Assembly: GCA_025331125.1 (NCBI GenBank)
Contig: JAOALB010000254.1
Span: 1 to 49,886 of the forward strand
Direction of reading: 5' to 3'
From: Mycogone perniciosa
Lineage: Eukaryota; Ascomycota; Sordariomycetes; Hypocreales; Hypocreaceae
DNA length: 49,886 nt
Shown here in pieces: positions 10,902 through 22,081 of this stretch; the first letter of the stretch is position 1; every line of letters begins with the position of its first letter. A program made the translations under genes and the position numbers. The notes under the pieces were generated by a model. That model was not told where the DNA came from and did no database searches. It saw only the letters and a list, made by a program, of their open reading frames with translations.

Positions 10902-12066
10902 GGTGTTGCAATCAATCAGGAACCGGTTGAATTTGTCAGTCTCGAACGCAGAGGATCACGGGTCTGTGGACAGAGCTTAAGAGAGCCCTGGGGGTTTATT
11001 AGGTCGGGCCAGGTCGTCGCGCTGGCTGGCTTTTGTAGGTTCCAACTGGATGGAACAGTGTGCCTTGAGTGGGAATCCATATTGCATCCTTGGTGGAGAC
11101 AGAGAGGGTCGTGGCTGAGTTGGCCTAGTTGTTGCGCCGTTGTGAAGGCACTGGACTCATCACTCAGCTATAGATAGCGCTGGAGAGGCTTTGGGCCCTA
11201 CTGGAGCAGCTGATCATCCGCCTGCAAGCTCTCAAGTGTGGCGCTCGCCACGACAAGCATGGCGCAACGGTCAAGCATGACTATCAAGGAGCGTTCAAAT
11301 GTTTGTCATTCGTTTGTCATATGCTGCTGTCGATTCTCCTGCTACGAAATAGACGTGGACCAACGGCGTGTGCTCTGTGCTCTGCCATCTCTTCGATTCT
11401 GTTCCATGACTTACGTGGGTGATTCCAACCTCAGCCAGCAGTGGATCACTGACAATCCAGAGGCACGCACAGAGCATCGTGACACAACTTTTGACAGCGC
11501 CACACCAGTTGCGCAATGCCAGATTTACAAACACGTACGTACGACGGCGTGCGCCACAACCGTATCCAACCGATCTGTACAAAATTCCTTTGGGTGGCAC
11601 ACAGATTCATGTCTTATGACACTAACGAAGTAGCCTCGAATTTTGCCATTCTTTTTTTCCCCTTCGTGCTGTTGATGTTGACTCGTGCCATGCCGAGACG
11701 CAAAAGAAGTGGCTGGTGGCTGGTAAGCTGTTAGACCCCTGTGATCAGAGCCTGCGCGCCTGCGCCCCACAAGCGCAACCCTTGTTACCAAGACTTTAGC
11801 GGGCGGCCGATCCCGAAATGCCAACCACCAAATTTACCAGCCACACCTTTTCCATCAGTTTAAAGAAAATGCGCAAAGTCGCCCCGATCTGCATGCCATG
11901 ATTCCCTCTGAAGTCTCTCTCCTGTCAAATTGCTGGAATTCTTATTGACCAAATACGAGGTTGTCAAGTCGATCACTTCCTATTCCTATTTTCTTCCTCT
12001 AGTCTCAGTCCTTGACATTCTACTATATGCCTGCATTACAGCACACCTTATAAGAGGAACTTCAAG
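10902..12066. other. Divergent intergenic region
   Basis: 1.17 kb between the annexin start (minus) and the secreted-protein start (plus). It should contain both promoters. Pyrimidine-rich TTCCTATTTTCTTCCTC-type sequence just before 12000 fits a fungal transcription start region of the plus-strand gene. No convincing gene or ordered repeat. Confidence 0.5.
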
Positions 12067-12966
12067 ATGCGCGGATCCATCTCTCTGATCCTTGTCCTTG
12101 CGACTTGCCTCTCTGCTGTCACTGCACTTCCACAACCTGCTCTCAATCTACGCGCTGCGGCAGCAGATGCTCATAAGAAGCCTACTTACTCGGTTGTGCC
12201 ATTGGAGCCAGGCAATGACCAGCCAGGCAATGGGAACGAAGGAGGCGATGGTGATGGAGGCGACGGCGTCGTCACTGTTATTGAGACAGTTGTGAAAACG
12301 AAGACTCCTGTGACTGTCACTCACACTGTGAAACCCTCAACCATCACTCACACAATCCCAAAAACAATTTCCATCGTCGACATGACTGGAAAGGTGACAC
12401 AGACAGTCACCGTCACGCCGAAGTCGACTGTGGCGCCAACCACCAAGTCATCCACCACCTCTACATCATCTTCAGAGGCCACGACAACTTTGAGGTCTTC
12501 CAGCACATCTACCTCATCCAAGACAACAACTTCGACGTCTTCCAGCACAACTGTCTCATCCAAGACTGCAACGTTGACGTCTTCTAGTACAACCATCTTA
12601 TCCAAGACAACAACTTCGACGCCCTCCAGTACGACTGTCTCCTCCAAGACAGCAACTTCGACGCCCTCCAGCACGACTGACTCCAGCACGACGATAACCT
12701 CATCAGTTTCATTATCTAGTTCGACCCAGGAGACCACTAATGTGCCCATCACTTGGACAGCGTATCCAACCACCACTCATAGTTGGTCATATAACAGCAC
12801 GGTGGTGTCGTCATCCTTTGCAACAACCACCACGTTGCCCACTCTGGCCTCTACCTTCACAACCATCTTCACATCGTCGTCAAGAACATACGATGATGGA
12901 ATGTGGCGAACCACCTACCCTCCGTGGAACGGTACTGTCTCGCGCCAATACCGACCACGATTCTAG
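12067..12966 (+). CDS. Secreted Ser/Thr-rich repeat protein
   Basis: 299 residues. A clear signal peptide (MRGSISLILVLATCLSAVTA, cleavage near residue 20) is followed by a short acidic Gly/Asp stretch (about 55-75) and a Val/Thr-rich segment. A long Ser/Thr-rich domain comes next (about 125-230) and holds tandem 14-residue units such as TSTSSSTTVSSKTA. The domain should be heavily O-mannosylated if secreted. The C-terminus (YPPWNGTVSRQYRPRF) is not a typical GPI signal, so a secreted or wall-trapped protein is likelier than a membrane-anchored one. No catalytic domain is seen. Such proteins usually serve as fungal wall or surface glycoproteins; the exact role is unknown. Confidence 0.72.
   Translation: MRGSISLILVLATCLSAVTALPQPALNLRAAAADAHKKPTYSVVPLEPGNDQPGNGNEGGDGDGGDGVVTVIETVVKTKTPVTVTHTVKPSTITHTIPKTISIVDMTGKVTQTVTVTPKSTVAPTTKSSTTSTSSSEATTTLRSSSTSTSSKTTTSTSSSTTVSSKTATLTSSSTTILSKTTTSTPSSTTVSSKTATSTPSSTTDSSTTITSSVSLSSSTQETTNVPITWTAYPTTTHSWSYNSTVVSSSFATTTTLPTLASTFTTIFTSSSRTYDDGMWRTTYPPWNGTVSRQYRPRF
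12484..12690 (+). repeat. 42-bp coding tandem repeat
   Basis: Within the Ser/Thr-rich gene, three clean 42-base units (12523-12564, 12565-12606, 12607-12648) plus a degenerate unit on each side encode 14-residue repeats of the type TTTSTSSSTTVSSK. Units differ by a few substitutions, such as TSS versus TPS. The length could vary between strains. Confidence 0.8.
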
Positions 12967-13932
12967 AGGCCATGTCCCTGGGGAATGGCCTGGATGCTAT
13001 GCAACGATATCACGAGCAAGGCAATGAGACCAAGACTCACACGCTTCGACCGTACATATTCACACAACTTTTTTGAGGTATATATGAAACTTGGGGGAGG
13101 GGGATAAAAAGCATGATCATTTAATAGCATTACACATTCGCTTTGCTTAGACGCATTCAAACGAATCTTCACTGGGAGTTGGTTGACGGCGAGCAAACAT
13201 GGATCCTTCCGGCCGAACTGCCCGTCCCCAGTGCTTCCGTCACAACGCACACCAAGGGCTGGGAAGCGTTGTCACCACCTAATGTGTACCTAATACCATC
13301 AATATCACCAATAGAGGATATTAATTTACACTGCCTGAAATAGAAGCATGTCTACAATAGTGCCTGAATGTTGCTGGTGATGAAGATCGTTTGATACTGA
13401 ACATCGTGAGACTAAAGTACTTAATTACTTTTTATCGGCATTGCCGAATCTGCTGGCCTTTCGGAAAGTTGTTGGCGGATAGATGCTTTGTTTCGCTTAG
13501 CCGAGACAATATTAAGCCTGGTTGGCGGCAATGCGTGTAGGACAATCCCAAGCATCTTCCCGACAACAATAGGCAAACGGGAGTGAAATGCGCCTCATTC
13601 GGAAAGCCCATAATCGTAGAGGAACGTGAATTCCTTTTTACAACAAGATCATATTTCTTGACTTTTTCTTCTTTCATCTACCCATGAAATCTGGCATTGC
13701 GTATCACAAGAAGCAAGACGCAGGAAGCGAGGCAACTCATTCTCAGCAATCGTCGAACCTCAACTTCTGTAAGAACAGCCATGCATCCTGGCCTCCCGAG
13801 CTGCATCATCTAACCTCTACAAACTAGGACCATCTACCGTTCAACTCAAAATCACCAACTGGGAAAGAAGCAGAGAGATTTAAAAAAAAAGAAGAAGAAG
13901 AAAAATAAAGAAAAAGTCGGATACTCTTCATC
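12967..13932. other. Intergenic, no gene seen
   Basis: About 1 kb between two plus-strand genes. An A-rich purine run (about 13878-13916) immediately precedes the next ATG. Short ORFs here lack protein-like composition. Confidence 0.5.
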
Positions 13933-14199
13933 ATGGACGTCATCATCGGTCCCTCACTGGACCACAAATCCGCAAACCGGCTCAACGCCACAACCATGAC
14001 CGAACTACCCCGAGATTCAGCCTCCGAGAAACAAACCCTCATAGTGGTATCTACTTTGGTTGCTGGCATTGCACTAGCTACGACGTTGGTTGTTGTCGTG
14101 CTACTGCTGCGGCGGAGAGCGCAGAAGCGCAAGCTTAGGGAGCAACATGTGAGGATGGCAGCACTAAAGGTCTGGGCCGGTGGACATGAGGAGGTTTAA
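13933..14199 (+). CDS. Small single-pass membrane protein, unrecognised
   Basis: 88 residues with a polar N-terminus, one strong transmembrane segment (about 35-59, LIVVSTLVAGIALATTLVVVVLLL) and a highly basic juxtamembrane stretch (RRRAQKRKLREQ). That pattern predicts the N-terminus outside and the C-terminus in the cytosol. The arrangement resembles fungal single-pass membrane proteins, but no family is recognised. The ORF is short, so it could be a lone exon or a chance ORF; the ideal membrane-anchor layout argues for a real gene. Confidence 0.45.
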   Translation: MDVIIGPSLDHKSANRLNATTMTELPRDSASEKQTLIVVSTLVAGIALATTLVVVVLLLRRRAQKRKLREQHVRMAALKVWAGGHEEV

Positions 14200-15122
14200 A
14201 AGCTGCATTACGTTGAGAATATGACGGGTATACTCGAGTGGTTGACAATGTGGTTGATGCGTGGTGTGGCGGCTGTGAAGGGACGATGCGAGAGGAAGAT
14301 AACAATGGAATACCATTTTTAAAGACAACACATGAATAAGACATCATAATGAGCATGAATTGCTACTAGATAGAGAGCTAGCGCAAAGGAAGAACGCTCA
14401 TTCCTGTTTCTCTTTCAATCTCACCAGTCTATGTATGTGGCCAGGGACTTAAAGGCTCTCATCCTCAATCGTCTCGTAAGACGGCTATTAAGATGCATTC
14501 CAACGACACCCAGGTGCTCCTAGCGTCTATATTATGCCTTATATCGGAGCTCATGGACTTGAATCTATTCATTTAAAGATAGGTTCCGACCCACCAGCAC
14601 CAAGGGTGTCACGCTCAGTACTTCGCCCGTACCTAGCACATCCCACGATTTAGCGCATCGCGACGCAGTGATACATGGCTATCATAAGAGCACAAAGACT
14701 CCAGGATTTTTGAAGCATATTTGCAGTCCTTATTACCCTGTATACCATTTATGATAATTCATCAGGCTTTTTATCATGTACGACTCACCTACGGCATTCA
14801 CCCACGTCCAATCTGGATATGGATAGCAATTCACACTCTCTTTCACATACAAACAGCATGGTGGAAATGTCTATAGACGATGCATTGCATGCCGTCATCT
14901 ATGCTATTCCTCCTCACCATACTATTCTCGGACATATGAGCGCAACATCATCATATGACGAGAAGATTGGCTGCTCGCTTTTACGGCCCAGCGCCCCACA
15001 CCTCCGTCCCGAAATCGATCCACAACCCGGTTCCCACTCCGACATATACGGAGCGCTCCATACAGTGCTCCATTGCTACGATGAGAAAATATCCGTCTTC
15101 AGTATCATGGTGGAAATTTTTC
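14200..15122. other. Intergenic, no gene seen
   Basis: 0.9 kb between the small membrane protein and the small secreted protein. Overlapping plus-strand ORFs from 14819 and 14955 run into the next gene, but their upstream parts look non-coding. Confidence 0.45.
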
Positions 15123-15530
15123 ATGGGAACCAATATCTTCTTCTTCTTCTTCTTTTTCTGTTTCGCGTCTCCACTACTCTCATCCGCCCGGCCGGCTTCG
15201 GGGTCGGCATTTAGCAGCGACTCGCACAGACATTTGGCCCATCGCCGTCAGCAGCCTCCCGGCGCTGCGTGTTCTCCCGAAGGGAAGTGGAGCTGTATGA
15301 CAAATTCATGGCAGAGATGTGCAAGTGGACAGTGGAGTGCCGTTATGGCATGTCCCGCGGGTACCATTTGTCAGCCATCCGGCTTGACAGATGATTTGAG
15401 GATTGAGATTGACGGAAGTACAAATCATGGCCATGTTGGAGATGGCAGAAGCAGCAGGAGTAGCGAGGGTCCAAAGGTTTCTCTGGGCTTTGCCTTGCTC
15501 GCCATCGTACTTGTGTTGTTGATTTCCTAA
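15123..15530 (+). CDS. Small secreted Cys-rich protein, possible GPI anchor
   Basis: 135 residues from the ATG at 15123. This start puts a textbook signal peptide at the N-terminus (MGTNIF, then a run of Phe, ending near SSARPA). In-frame ATGs at 14955 and 15081 would bury the hydrophobic segment, so they are less likely. The mature core has five Cys in the pattern C-x7-C-x7-C-x10-C-x5-C with WSC, WQRC and PAGTIC. This resembles small chitin/glucan-binding modules of fungal wall proteins (CBM19/CBM52-like), without certainty. The C-terminus has a Gly/Ser-rich linker and a hydrophobic tail (LGFALLAIVLVLLIS) fitting a GPI-attachment signal. A wall-associated binding protein or effector is plausible. 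The poly-Phe is encoded by a TTC microsatellite. Confidence 0.65.
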   Translation: MGTNIFFFFFFFCFASPLLSSARPASGSAFSSDSHRHLAHRRQQPPGAACSPEGKWSCMTNSWQRCASGQWSAVMACPAGTICQPSGLTDDLRIEIDGSTNHGHVGDGRSSRSSEGPKVSLGFALLAIVLVLLIS

Positions 15531-16703
15531 CGGGTTTGTATATAAGTGGCCTATTAGATTACAGGGTGGTTAATGGTTGGCGATGCATGTATGCCTAGAC
15601 CAACTGCACACCCTCTTCAAACAGGCCGAAGATATAAAAAGACATCGGGAAATCGCGGGTTTCGGTTAAGCAGCAGGTATCGTATCTCACCAGAAAAGTG
15701 GGACTCCTTAAGCATTGATCAATGTGGGAAGTGGTTGCGGATTTTGGAGGAGACGCGGGATTCATCCTGCACCTAACTGAATAGGTTAGGCACCCAAGAT
15801 CTTATGCATCTAATACTACTGTATAAGCTTAGAATAAGATCCGTTAGGCTTGATAATTTCAACTGCGTCCTCGATACGAAATACACAGCAAGAATCTTGA
15901 TCAGCGTTAAAGGACCAGGCCTTTAGTAATATCCATATGCATATACCGGTTAGGAAAAGAAGAATGTACAGGTGTTAATGAAAGTGAATTTGTTTTTGCC
16001 TAGGTATCTGAAATCTCCCTCTTCTGATTGAAACACCGACATCCAAATGAAGACGCCATGCATGTGGGTTCACTATGGGTATCTTCCCTCATATCACCAG
16101 GACTCTCCCGATCAACATGTGAAATGACGCAAAGCTCTGTCAACATACAAGAATGATAGAAGATTAGCTTCAAGAATTTTTTTTGGAAGAATTCAATATA
16201 GCCGTTTAATCAATTTTGCAGCAGACTGCTTAAGCTTGAAAGTTGGCCAAATAAGCATATTCCGCCACAAGTCCACTCTTCGTTTTCGCTGTATAGTCGT
16301 CAAAAGCGGACAACCTGGCGCAAAGCTTAGAATGAATGCGGACTTCCTTCCTTGATTTGTAACCTCCCGGAGAGTTTACTACCATCACTATCATTTCTTT
16401 ATCATTCCTCCTATTCCTGCGGGATTTGTCATCCATGGTTGTAATTAGGGTCAAACATTAGCTGTACGCGGAGCGCAGAGCGGATTTTTTGCAATGGTTG
16501 GACCCGCTGCCTGTAGAAGAACCCTTCACTGAGTGGTTTCAAAGTCCGCATTCGTAGATGTTGGTTGAAGTCTCCCTAATCAATCTTTTGAGTACAGGCC
16601 GTAGGTTTTTGTGTAGTTATATAGATCATGTCGTACGGCGTCATGAGATGTCCCTATAGCAGTCTGAGTAGAGCGATATTAAGAAGACAACACAGGATTC
16701 ACA
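15531..16703. other. Intergenic, no gene seen
   Basis: 1.17 kb before the SDR gene. The right part should hold its promoter. Small ORFs on both strands are not protein-like. No ordered repeat noted. Confidence 0.5.
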
Positions 16704-17906
16704 ATGACATCGAAAGGAACAGTGCTGGTAACCGGTGCCAATGGCGGCCTTGGCACAGCTATTGTGCAGCACATACTTAAAACCCCAGATTTGGCGTCGA
16801 ATTACACCAGCATTTACACCGTTCGAAAGGCTGCTACTGCAACGCAACTGACGTCCACGCTCAGGCAGGCGCCGGCAAATCATAAGCATGAAACTCTGGA
16901 TATGGATCTGGGTTCTCTGGCCAGCGTGACGAAGGCCGCTGAGGATATCAACAAAAGAGTCGCAAAGGGCGAGCTACCCAGGATTCGAGCGCTCATTCTC
17001 AATGCTGGCTACCAGGATACCAAAGGCCAGGTAAGTCTAGCTCTTTTCCTATATTTGAAATAGAGTAATTGGCTTACTTGAAGGCTCTTGTGTAGGTCAT
17101 GAGCAAAGATGGCTTTGACATGACTTGGCAGGTCAACTATCTCGCCAACTTCATCCTTTCTCTCCTGCTTCTTCAAAGTATGGATGAAAAGGATGGCAAA
17201 ATTCTCATTGTTGGCAGCGCGTCGCATGAGTAAGCCTCAGTTTCTCCTCTACCATGGAGAAAATAAATATCTGACGGTTCCTTTCTTACAGTATCAAATT
17301 CAATGCCTATGGCGACCCGAAATATCCAACCTTGTTTCCAGGCGCTGAGGAGCTAGCCAAGGGAACATGGAGCACTCCCCAGGAAGACTCATCCTGGAAG
17401 TCGGGCTTCCGCAGGTACGGAGCCAGTAAGCTCTGCGCTCTGATGCTGGTGTAAGTGAACCATCGACTCGGGCTTGTATATCGGAGTTTTCTCATTGACC
17501 AAACCCTAGGCATGAACTTGGAGAGCGCATCGCCCGCGATCCCAGGCTCAGCAATATCGCCATCATAAGTGTCGACCCGGGTGGCATGCCCACAGACATC
17601 CTTCGACGAGGCGGTTACCTTATCAGCTTGGCCATGAAGACCATCATACCGATCCTCGCATACATCATGGTGCGAGTTAGCCCGAACGGCGGTTTTCGGA
17701 CGCCGGCGAAGTCTGCTGGAGATATCATCCGCGCGTGTTTTGAGATTGATGTTCAGAAGGGGGAAGCGCTGTTCTTGAACGGAACAGATAAACTTGTCAC
17801 GGGTGAAGAGGTAAAGGGCGGCGTAAACAGAAAGGCGCTGTGGAAGTACAGCCTCGAGGTGGCTAAGATTGGGGGGAAAGATACCACATTGGCGGACTGG
17901 AAATGA
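16704..17906 (+). CDS. Short-chain dehydrogenase/reductase (SDR), four exons
   Basis: Inferred exons are 16704-17030, 17096-17229, 17292-17450 and 17510-17906, giving 338 residues. All introns have GTAAGT/GTAAGC-type donors and TAG/CAG acceptors. The cofactor-binding loop TGANGGLG lies at residues 10-17, NAG at 100-102, the catalytic Ser region GSASH near 149-153 and Y-x-x-x-K (YGASK) at 196-200, followed by the PGG motif (SVDPGGMPTD). All key SDR residues are present, so an active NAD(P)-dependent oxidoreductase of the light-dependent-protochlorophyllide-reductase/retinol-dehydrogenase-like subgroup is likely. A hydrophobic stretch near 245-260 could attach it to a membrane. The substrate cannot be deduced, and no biosynthetic cluster surrounds it. 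Confidence 0.88.
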
Positions 17907-19208
17907 ACCCAGTAAGATGAGGTAGACGTCGTTGTCGGGTTTTTTTTTCATTCATTCCTGCAGAATCAGTTTGGTAATCATGTTCATATGTATATAGTCC
18001 AATTGCCACAGCAAGGGTAGTAGATATCGAACGAGGCGACACTCAAATCCGACCCAAGTTATGTCATCAAACCATGTCCCTAATACATACTTCGTGCAAT
18101 ACGTGAGACTTCTTCATGGCCCTGTGTTGCTGTGGCGCAAGGATCGACGTGTTGGGGATACGCGTCCGAGATACGAGATGGGCGATTGGCGATGTCGATA
18201 ATCCACAGATGCAAACCGGGGATTTGGCAGAGTAATCAGATTCATTTTTTCTGTTTGATGAAGGCTTTTTGGGGGCCAGATTCGCGAAGCTGCGCGCCTG
18301 GTCAGTACTACTCGTAGTCCGGAGTAGTCTGAACACGTCTCGAGACAGAGAAGTGGATCAATAGGTATTCCGTAAGCCGCCCAGTCTACTCCGTATGTTG
18401 AAAACAAGTGGCGCATTTTCCCCTTCCATGCCACTGATCTACGAAGTACTCGTACTCCGTACTACTAATAAGTATGGTCCACTTTGGGTTGTGGAGAGCT
18501 CAAGAGCTCTCAACAGCCAGTCCATTGGCGCAGCCTGAAACACTTCTGGAACAACATGGCGTTGGTTCGCAACGCAGCCGCGAGACGGCGGCTCGGTTGG
18601 TCATCGAGCGCCCATATGCACGTTTGGCCACAAAGTGGGCGCCGCTTCCTGCAGGCAGCTCAGCCGCCAGCAGCAGCATCCTTGATCTATCGTCTGATGC
18701 CTCTCAATCTATTTCCGTCCAATGTCGGTCGGAGGTGCGAAACGGCGGGTTCGTGGGCAGGTTTAAAAGAGGGAGAGCGGGCCGTTTTGGGTTGGTGAAG
18801 AAGACTCTTAAAATGAAAGCGCACGAGTACGAGTACCTACATCGTATCAAAAGCCCCTTTCCCGACTTCTGAAGAACGCGCGCAACGAAGCGACTACGAG
18901 TACGGAGTACAACAGCGGCTATCCATTACCAGTCAGTATCTATCCACCTTTATCTCCATCTCCATCTAGATACCTCTACATATACATATATGGTACGGAA
19001 GCCGCACTTCTCGACGACTGCGAATGGACTCTTCTACTCGAACCCTCTCGTCTCTTCTCATGACGCACTGAGCAGTCTGAGCTGATGCCACAGACGTCAG
19101 CCGAACAAACGCACTGACGCAACCAGTCGCCTCCTCCAGCCCCGTTCTCCGTTTGAGACACCCAAAGGAAACATCGATTCTAAAAATAAGGACCAAGGGT
19201 CAAAAACA
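17907..19208. other. Intergenic, several dispersed-motif copies
   Basis: 1.3 kb upstream of the coiled-coil protein gene. Copies of the 9-mer or its variant lie at 18387, 18440, 18453 and 18901. The 132-residue ORF at 18474-18872 was judged non-coding. No RNA gene seen. Confidence 0.5.
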
Positions 19209-21819
19209 ATGTGGGACCGCGCCAGAACCATAGCGGGTCTTGACAGGCTGCATGACACCATCTCCTCCACAAGCCATCTGCATCATAAGCACAAGCCGCG
19301 CTTCATCAGCGTCGATAGTGCCGACTCCGACTCGGTCAGAGACGGGGCATATTATTCCGCCGTCTGCCAAAGCGATTTCGCACTCTTTCACAACAACGCC
19401 TTGGGCATCGCTGGGCTGCGTCAAAGGGACGACGACGACAGCGACAACGACGACGATATCTGCTTTCGAGGCAAAACAGATGCCGCCATCAGCCTTGCAT
19501 CCTGTACTGAAGAGAGGTGCGTCAGTATTGCTAGCTGCAATAGCCACCATGCTTGTTCGATGCATGTTCGTTCAACAGCTCCCGTCTCACCTCTTCTCTC
19601 ACCCCACCATTCACCCATCTATCTATCTATCTATCTATCCATGCATTATGTAAAATGTGCCATCATTCACTTCACCGACTCACCAGCTGGTCGCACAGCA
19701 AATGATTATCGAGCTCATTGTGCCGTTCGCGCCACCTTCTCCGCCCGTCGTTGCCCTGAATAGCCTGTGCTGATGCGTTGAAGCGCGAAAAATAGTACGC
19801 TGACATACCTATCCTTCTCTAAAAATTAGATCCCCCACAGCCATCCTTGAAGACGCAACACCATCAACTCCTATTATTGAGCCGCCCCCTCGAAATCCAC
19901 GACGATTACTGCGACAATTCGCTCCTGCACCTCTATTCCACGAACCCGAAATCATCACCGATTCGGAAGCTGCCTCTACCAGTGACGGAGACGGATACTC
20001 CTCATCCCCAACTTCCAATTGCAAGCTGGCTTCAAATTACTCGTACGGGTGCCCGGCGCTCGAGCAAATCTCACCCCCGAGCTCACCAGATGTTGCCGCT
20101 GTAAGATACGGGTAAGTGCCGTGCTTCATTGCATCTGTCCTTTTCTTCTTTATTCCTTTGTTCTATTTTGTGCTGTGCCATTGTTTGTCGTCGGGGCTGT
20201 TGGCTCTTTGATTCGATGTAATGTGTCCTCAACGATCATAAAGCCTTTACATGTTTCCTTACGTGAAAGAGTTTACAACAGGGAAAAAATGAATTCCTTG
20301 CTGACTCTTTCGCAGTCCAACGGAGGACGTCTCTCCCATCGATGATGACAATGATTTCTTCCAGCAAAATCTCATAAAAGGCAACCCGTCAACACAAGCA
20401 TCAAAACCCCAATATCAGCAGAGTCATGCGGCGATAAGCCAGCGAAATCACTACAGCTCTCGCATGGTGACACCTGGCCAAGCCTTTAATGGACCCAGAC
20501 CAGTTGAAAATGCCCCAGCCATACAAGGCTCTTCTTTACCGAGGAGCAACTGGATGGGCTTCGGTTCAACCGACAGAACCTCTAGCCAGCCTACAAGCCA
20601 CCGCCGCCGTCCCTCCAATGGTGCTCCTCCTTCGTTTGGTCAACGACTACGGTTTCTTGGAAGGAGTAAAACCGAGTTTGCAGATGACCAGCCCCTATTA
20701 GAATACCCAAACCCGGCACCGCTCAATATCCCTCGACGAAGCAGCAAACGAGTGAGCTCTCGCATCATTTCCGCTCCTCTACCAATCAGTTCACTGCCGC
20801 ATTCCGAAAGACCTTTCCCAGGGATTGCGACCACAGATCGGGATCTCCTACCTTCAAAACTAAATCCCAACCCTATCAGCATTGCTACACCTTCATCTAG
20901 GCTTCAATCTCCAGCACAACCGGCCAGTGGCACACAGGCCCCCTCCCCTCCTCTCGACGAGTATTCCCGATCAAACACTCCCGTCCAATTTACAAGGGTG
21001 CAGTCACCTCTCGGTCTGAATATCCCTCCCGGTGCCACCAATGTAATTCGGAGAAAGCCGCCACCCTCCAACATGCCTCATCCATTGAATTCAAGCCCAG
21101 TCTATTCGGATACGCCACCTCGACAAGCCCCTGCCCCCGTTGCCACTCCGTCAAGCGCCGAAAAGACCTTGAGAAGGCCTCGGTCACGTTTCAGCATTAC
21201 CAATTTCACCACGTCAAACCCAGTAACTCCTCAACAGTCAACCGATGATCAAGTGCCTGCTGCAGGACAGGCCAGCTCCATTAGGCGCCGCGAAAGCCCT
21301 CTCTCCGGACGCGAAACCCCTGACATGCCCAATAAGAACCCCATAGCCATCCCTATCCGGGGACCGTATTGGCCCAGTCACGAAAACACGCCAGAGAGCG
21401 AAAGACCCACCAGCCATCGCATACATTCTCGGACCAATAGCAGTCCAAACCCTAACAGCCACCGTGCCTCTACAAGCAAACCGCTGCCACTCGCACCACC
21501 AGAGCTATCAACTTCGGATGATCAAATCACACAACTAAACATTCGTCTCGCAAGTCTAGCCCATCGCCGTGTCAACATCATCAGGAGCATCAAGCAAATG
21601 ACGGAACTGATGCCCAAGGATAACTTGATGGCGAGCCGAGAGGTTCTTCGGAAGCGAGAAATAGAAAAGCAGAAGGTGGAAGGGCTGAAGCAAGAGCTAT
21701 CCGAGATCCAGCGCGAAGAGTATGAATTGGGATTAAAGCTCCACAGAGCTTATAAACGTCAGAATAAGGGTGCGGATTATGAGCCTACGACTTTGTGGGT
21801 GAGAAGGGTTACGAGCTAA
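19209..21819 (+). CDS. Ser/Pro-rich protein with C-terminal coiled coil, three exons
   Basis: Inferred exons are 19209-19516, 19830-20111 and 20316-21819, giving 697 residues. Donors are GTGCGT and GTAAGT; acceptors are TTAG and CGCAG with a CTGAC branch. Reading frames join across both introns (...TEER-SPTA... and ...VRYG-PTED...). Residues about 1-100 are acidic with His/Asp clusters. Residues about 105-590 are disordered, Ser/Pro/Arg-rich with many SP/TP sites. The last 100 residues are the conserved-looking part: a long charged helix (QLNIRLASLAHRRVNIIRSI through LKQELSEIQREEYELGLKLH), probably a coiled coil. Related proteins seem to be widespread in filamentous ascomycetes but have no role I can name. 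It may be a phosphoregulated scaffold (inference). Confidence 0.75.
19618..19640 (+). repeat. (ATCT)n microsatellite in an intron
   Basis: About five to six ATCT units lie inside the first intron (19517-19829) of the coiled-coil protein gene. Likely length-polymorphic. Confidence 0.8.
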
Positions 21820-22081
21820 ATGAGAGGTGGGCATTCAATAGGTGGTCCGATGGGCAAGCCAGGGTATAGGATGTCAGGGGATATATTTTGCATGTGTGGA
21901 AATACCAGAAATGCATATTGGGCGTTGAACGTCAAGTTCTTTTGATATCAACAAAGTTTGGGTGTCTTCTATCGACGTGAGTGTCGGTGATGTTCGTGAC
22001 TCTCAATAGTCCTCCAACATTATACCCTCTGCAACCATGAAAATATCACTGTGACCGTAATTAAACAAAGCCGCAATGCTG

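Noticed and set aside
18474..18872. 132-residue plus-strand ORF
   Set aside because: Composition is not protein-like, overlapping ORFs compete in another frame, and no domain or introns extend it. It lies upstream of a well-supported gene.
16704..21819. Secondary-metabolite cluster around the SDR
   Set aside because: No polyketide synthase, NRPS, terpene cyclase, P450 or transporter lies nearby. The only P450 in the window is the housekeeping CYP51, 27 kb away.
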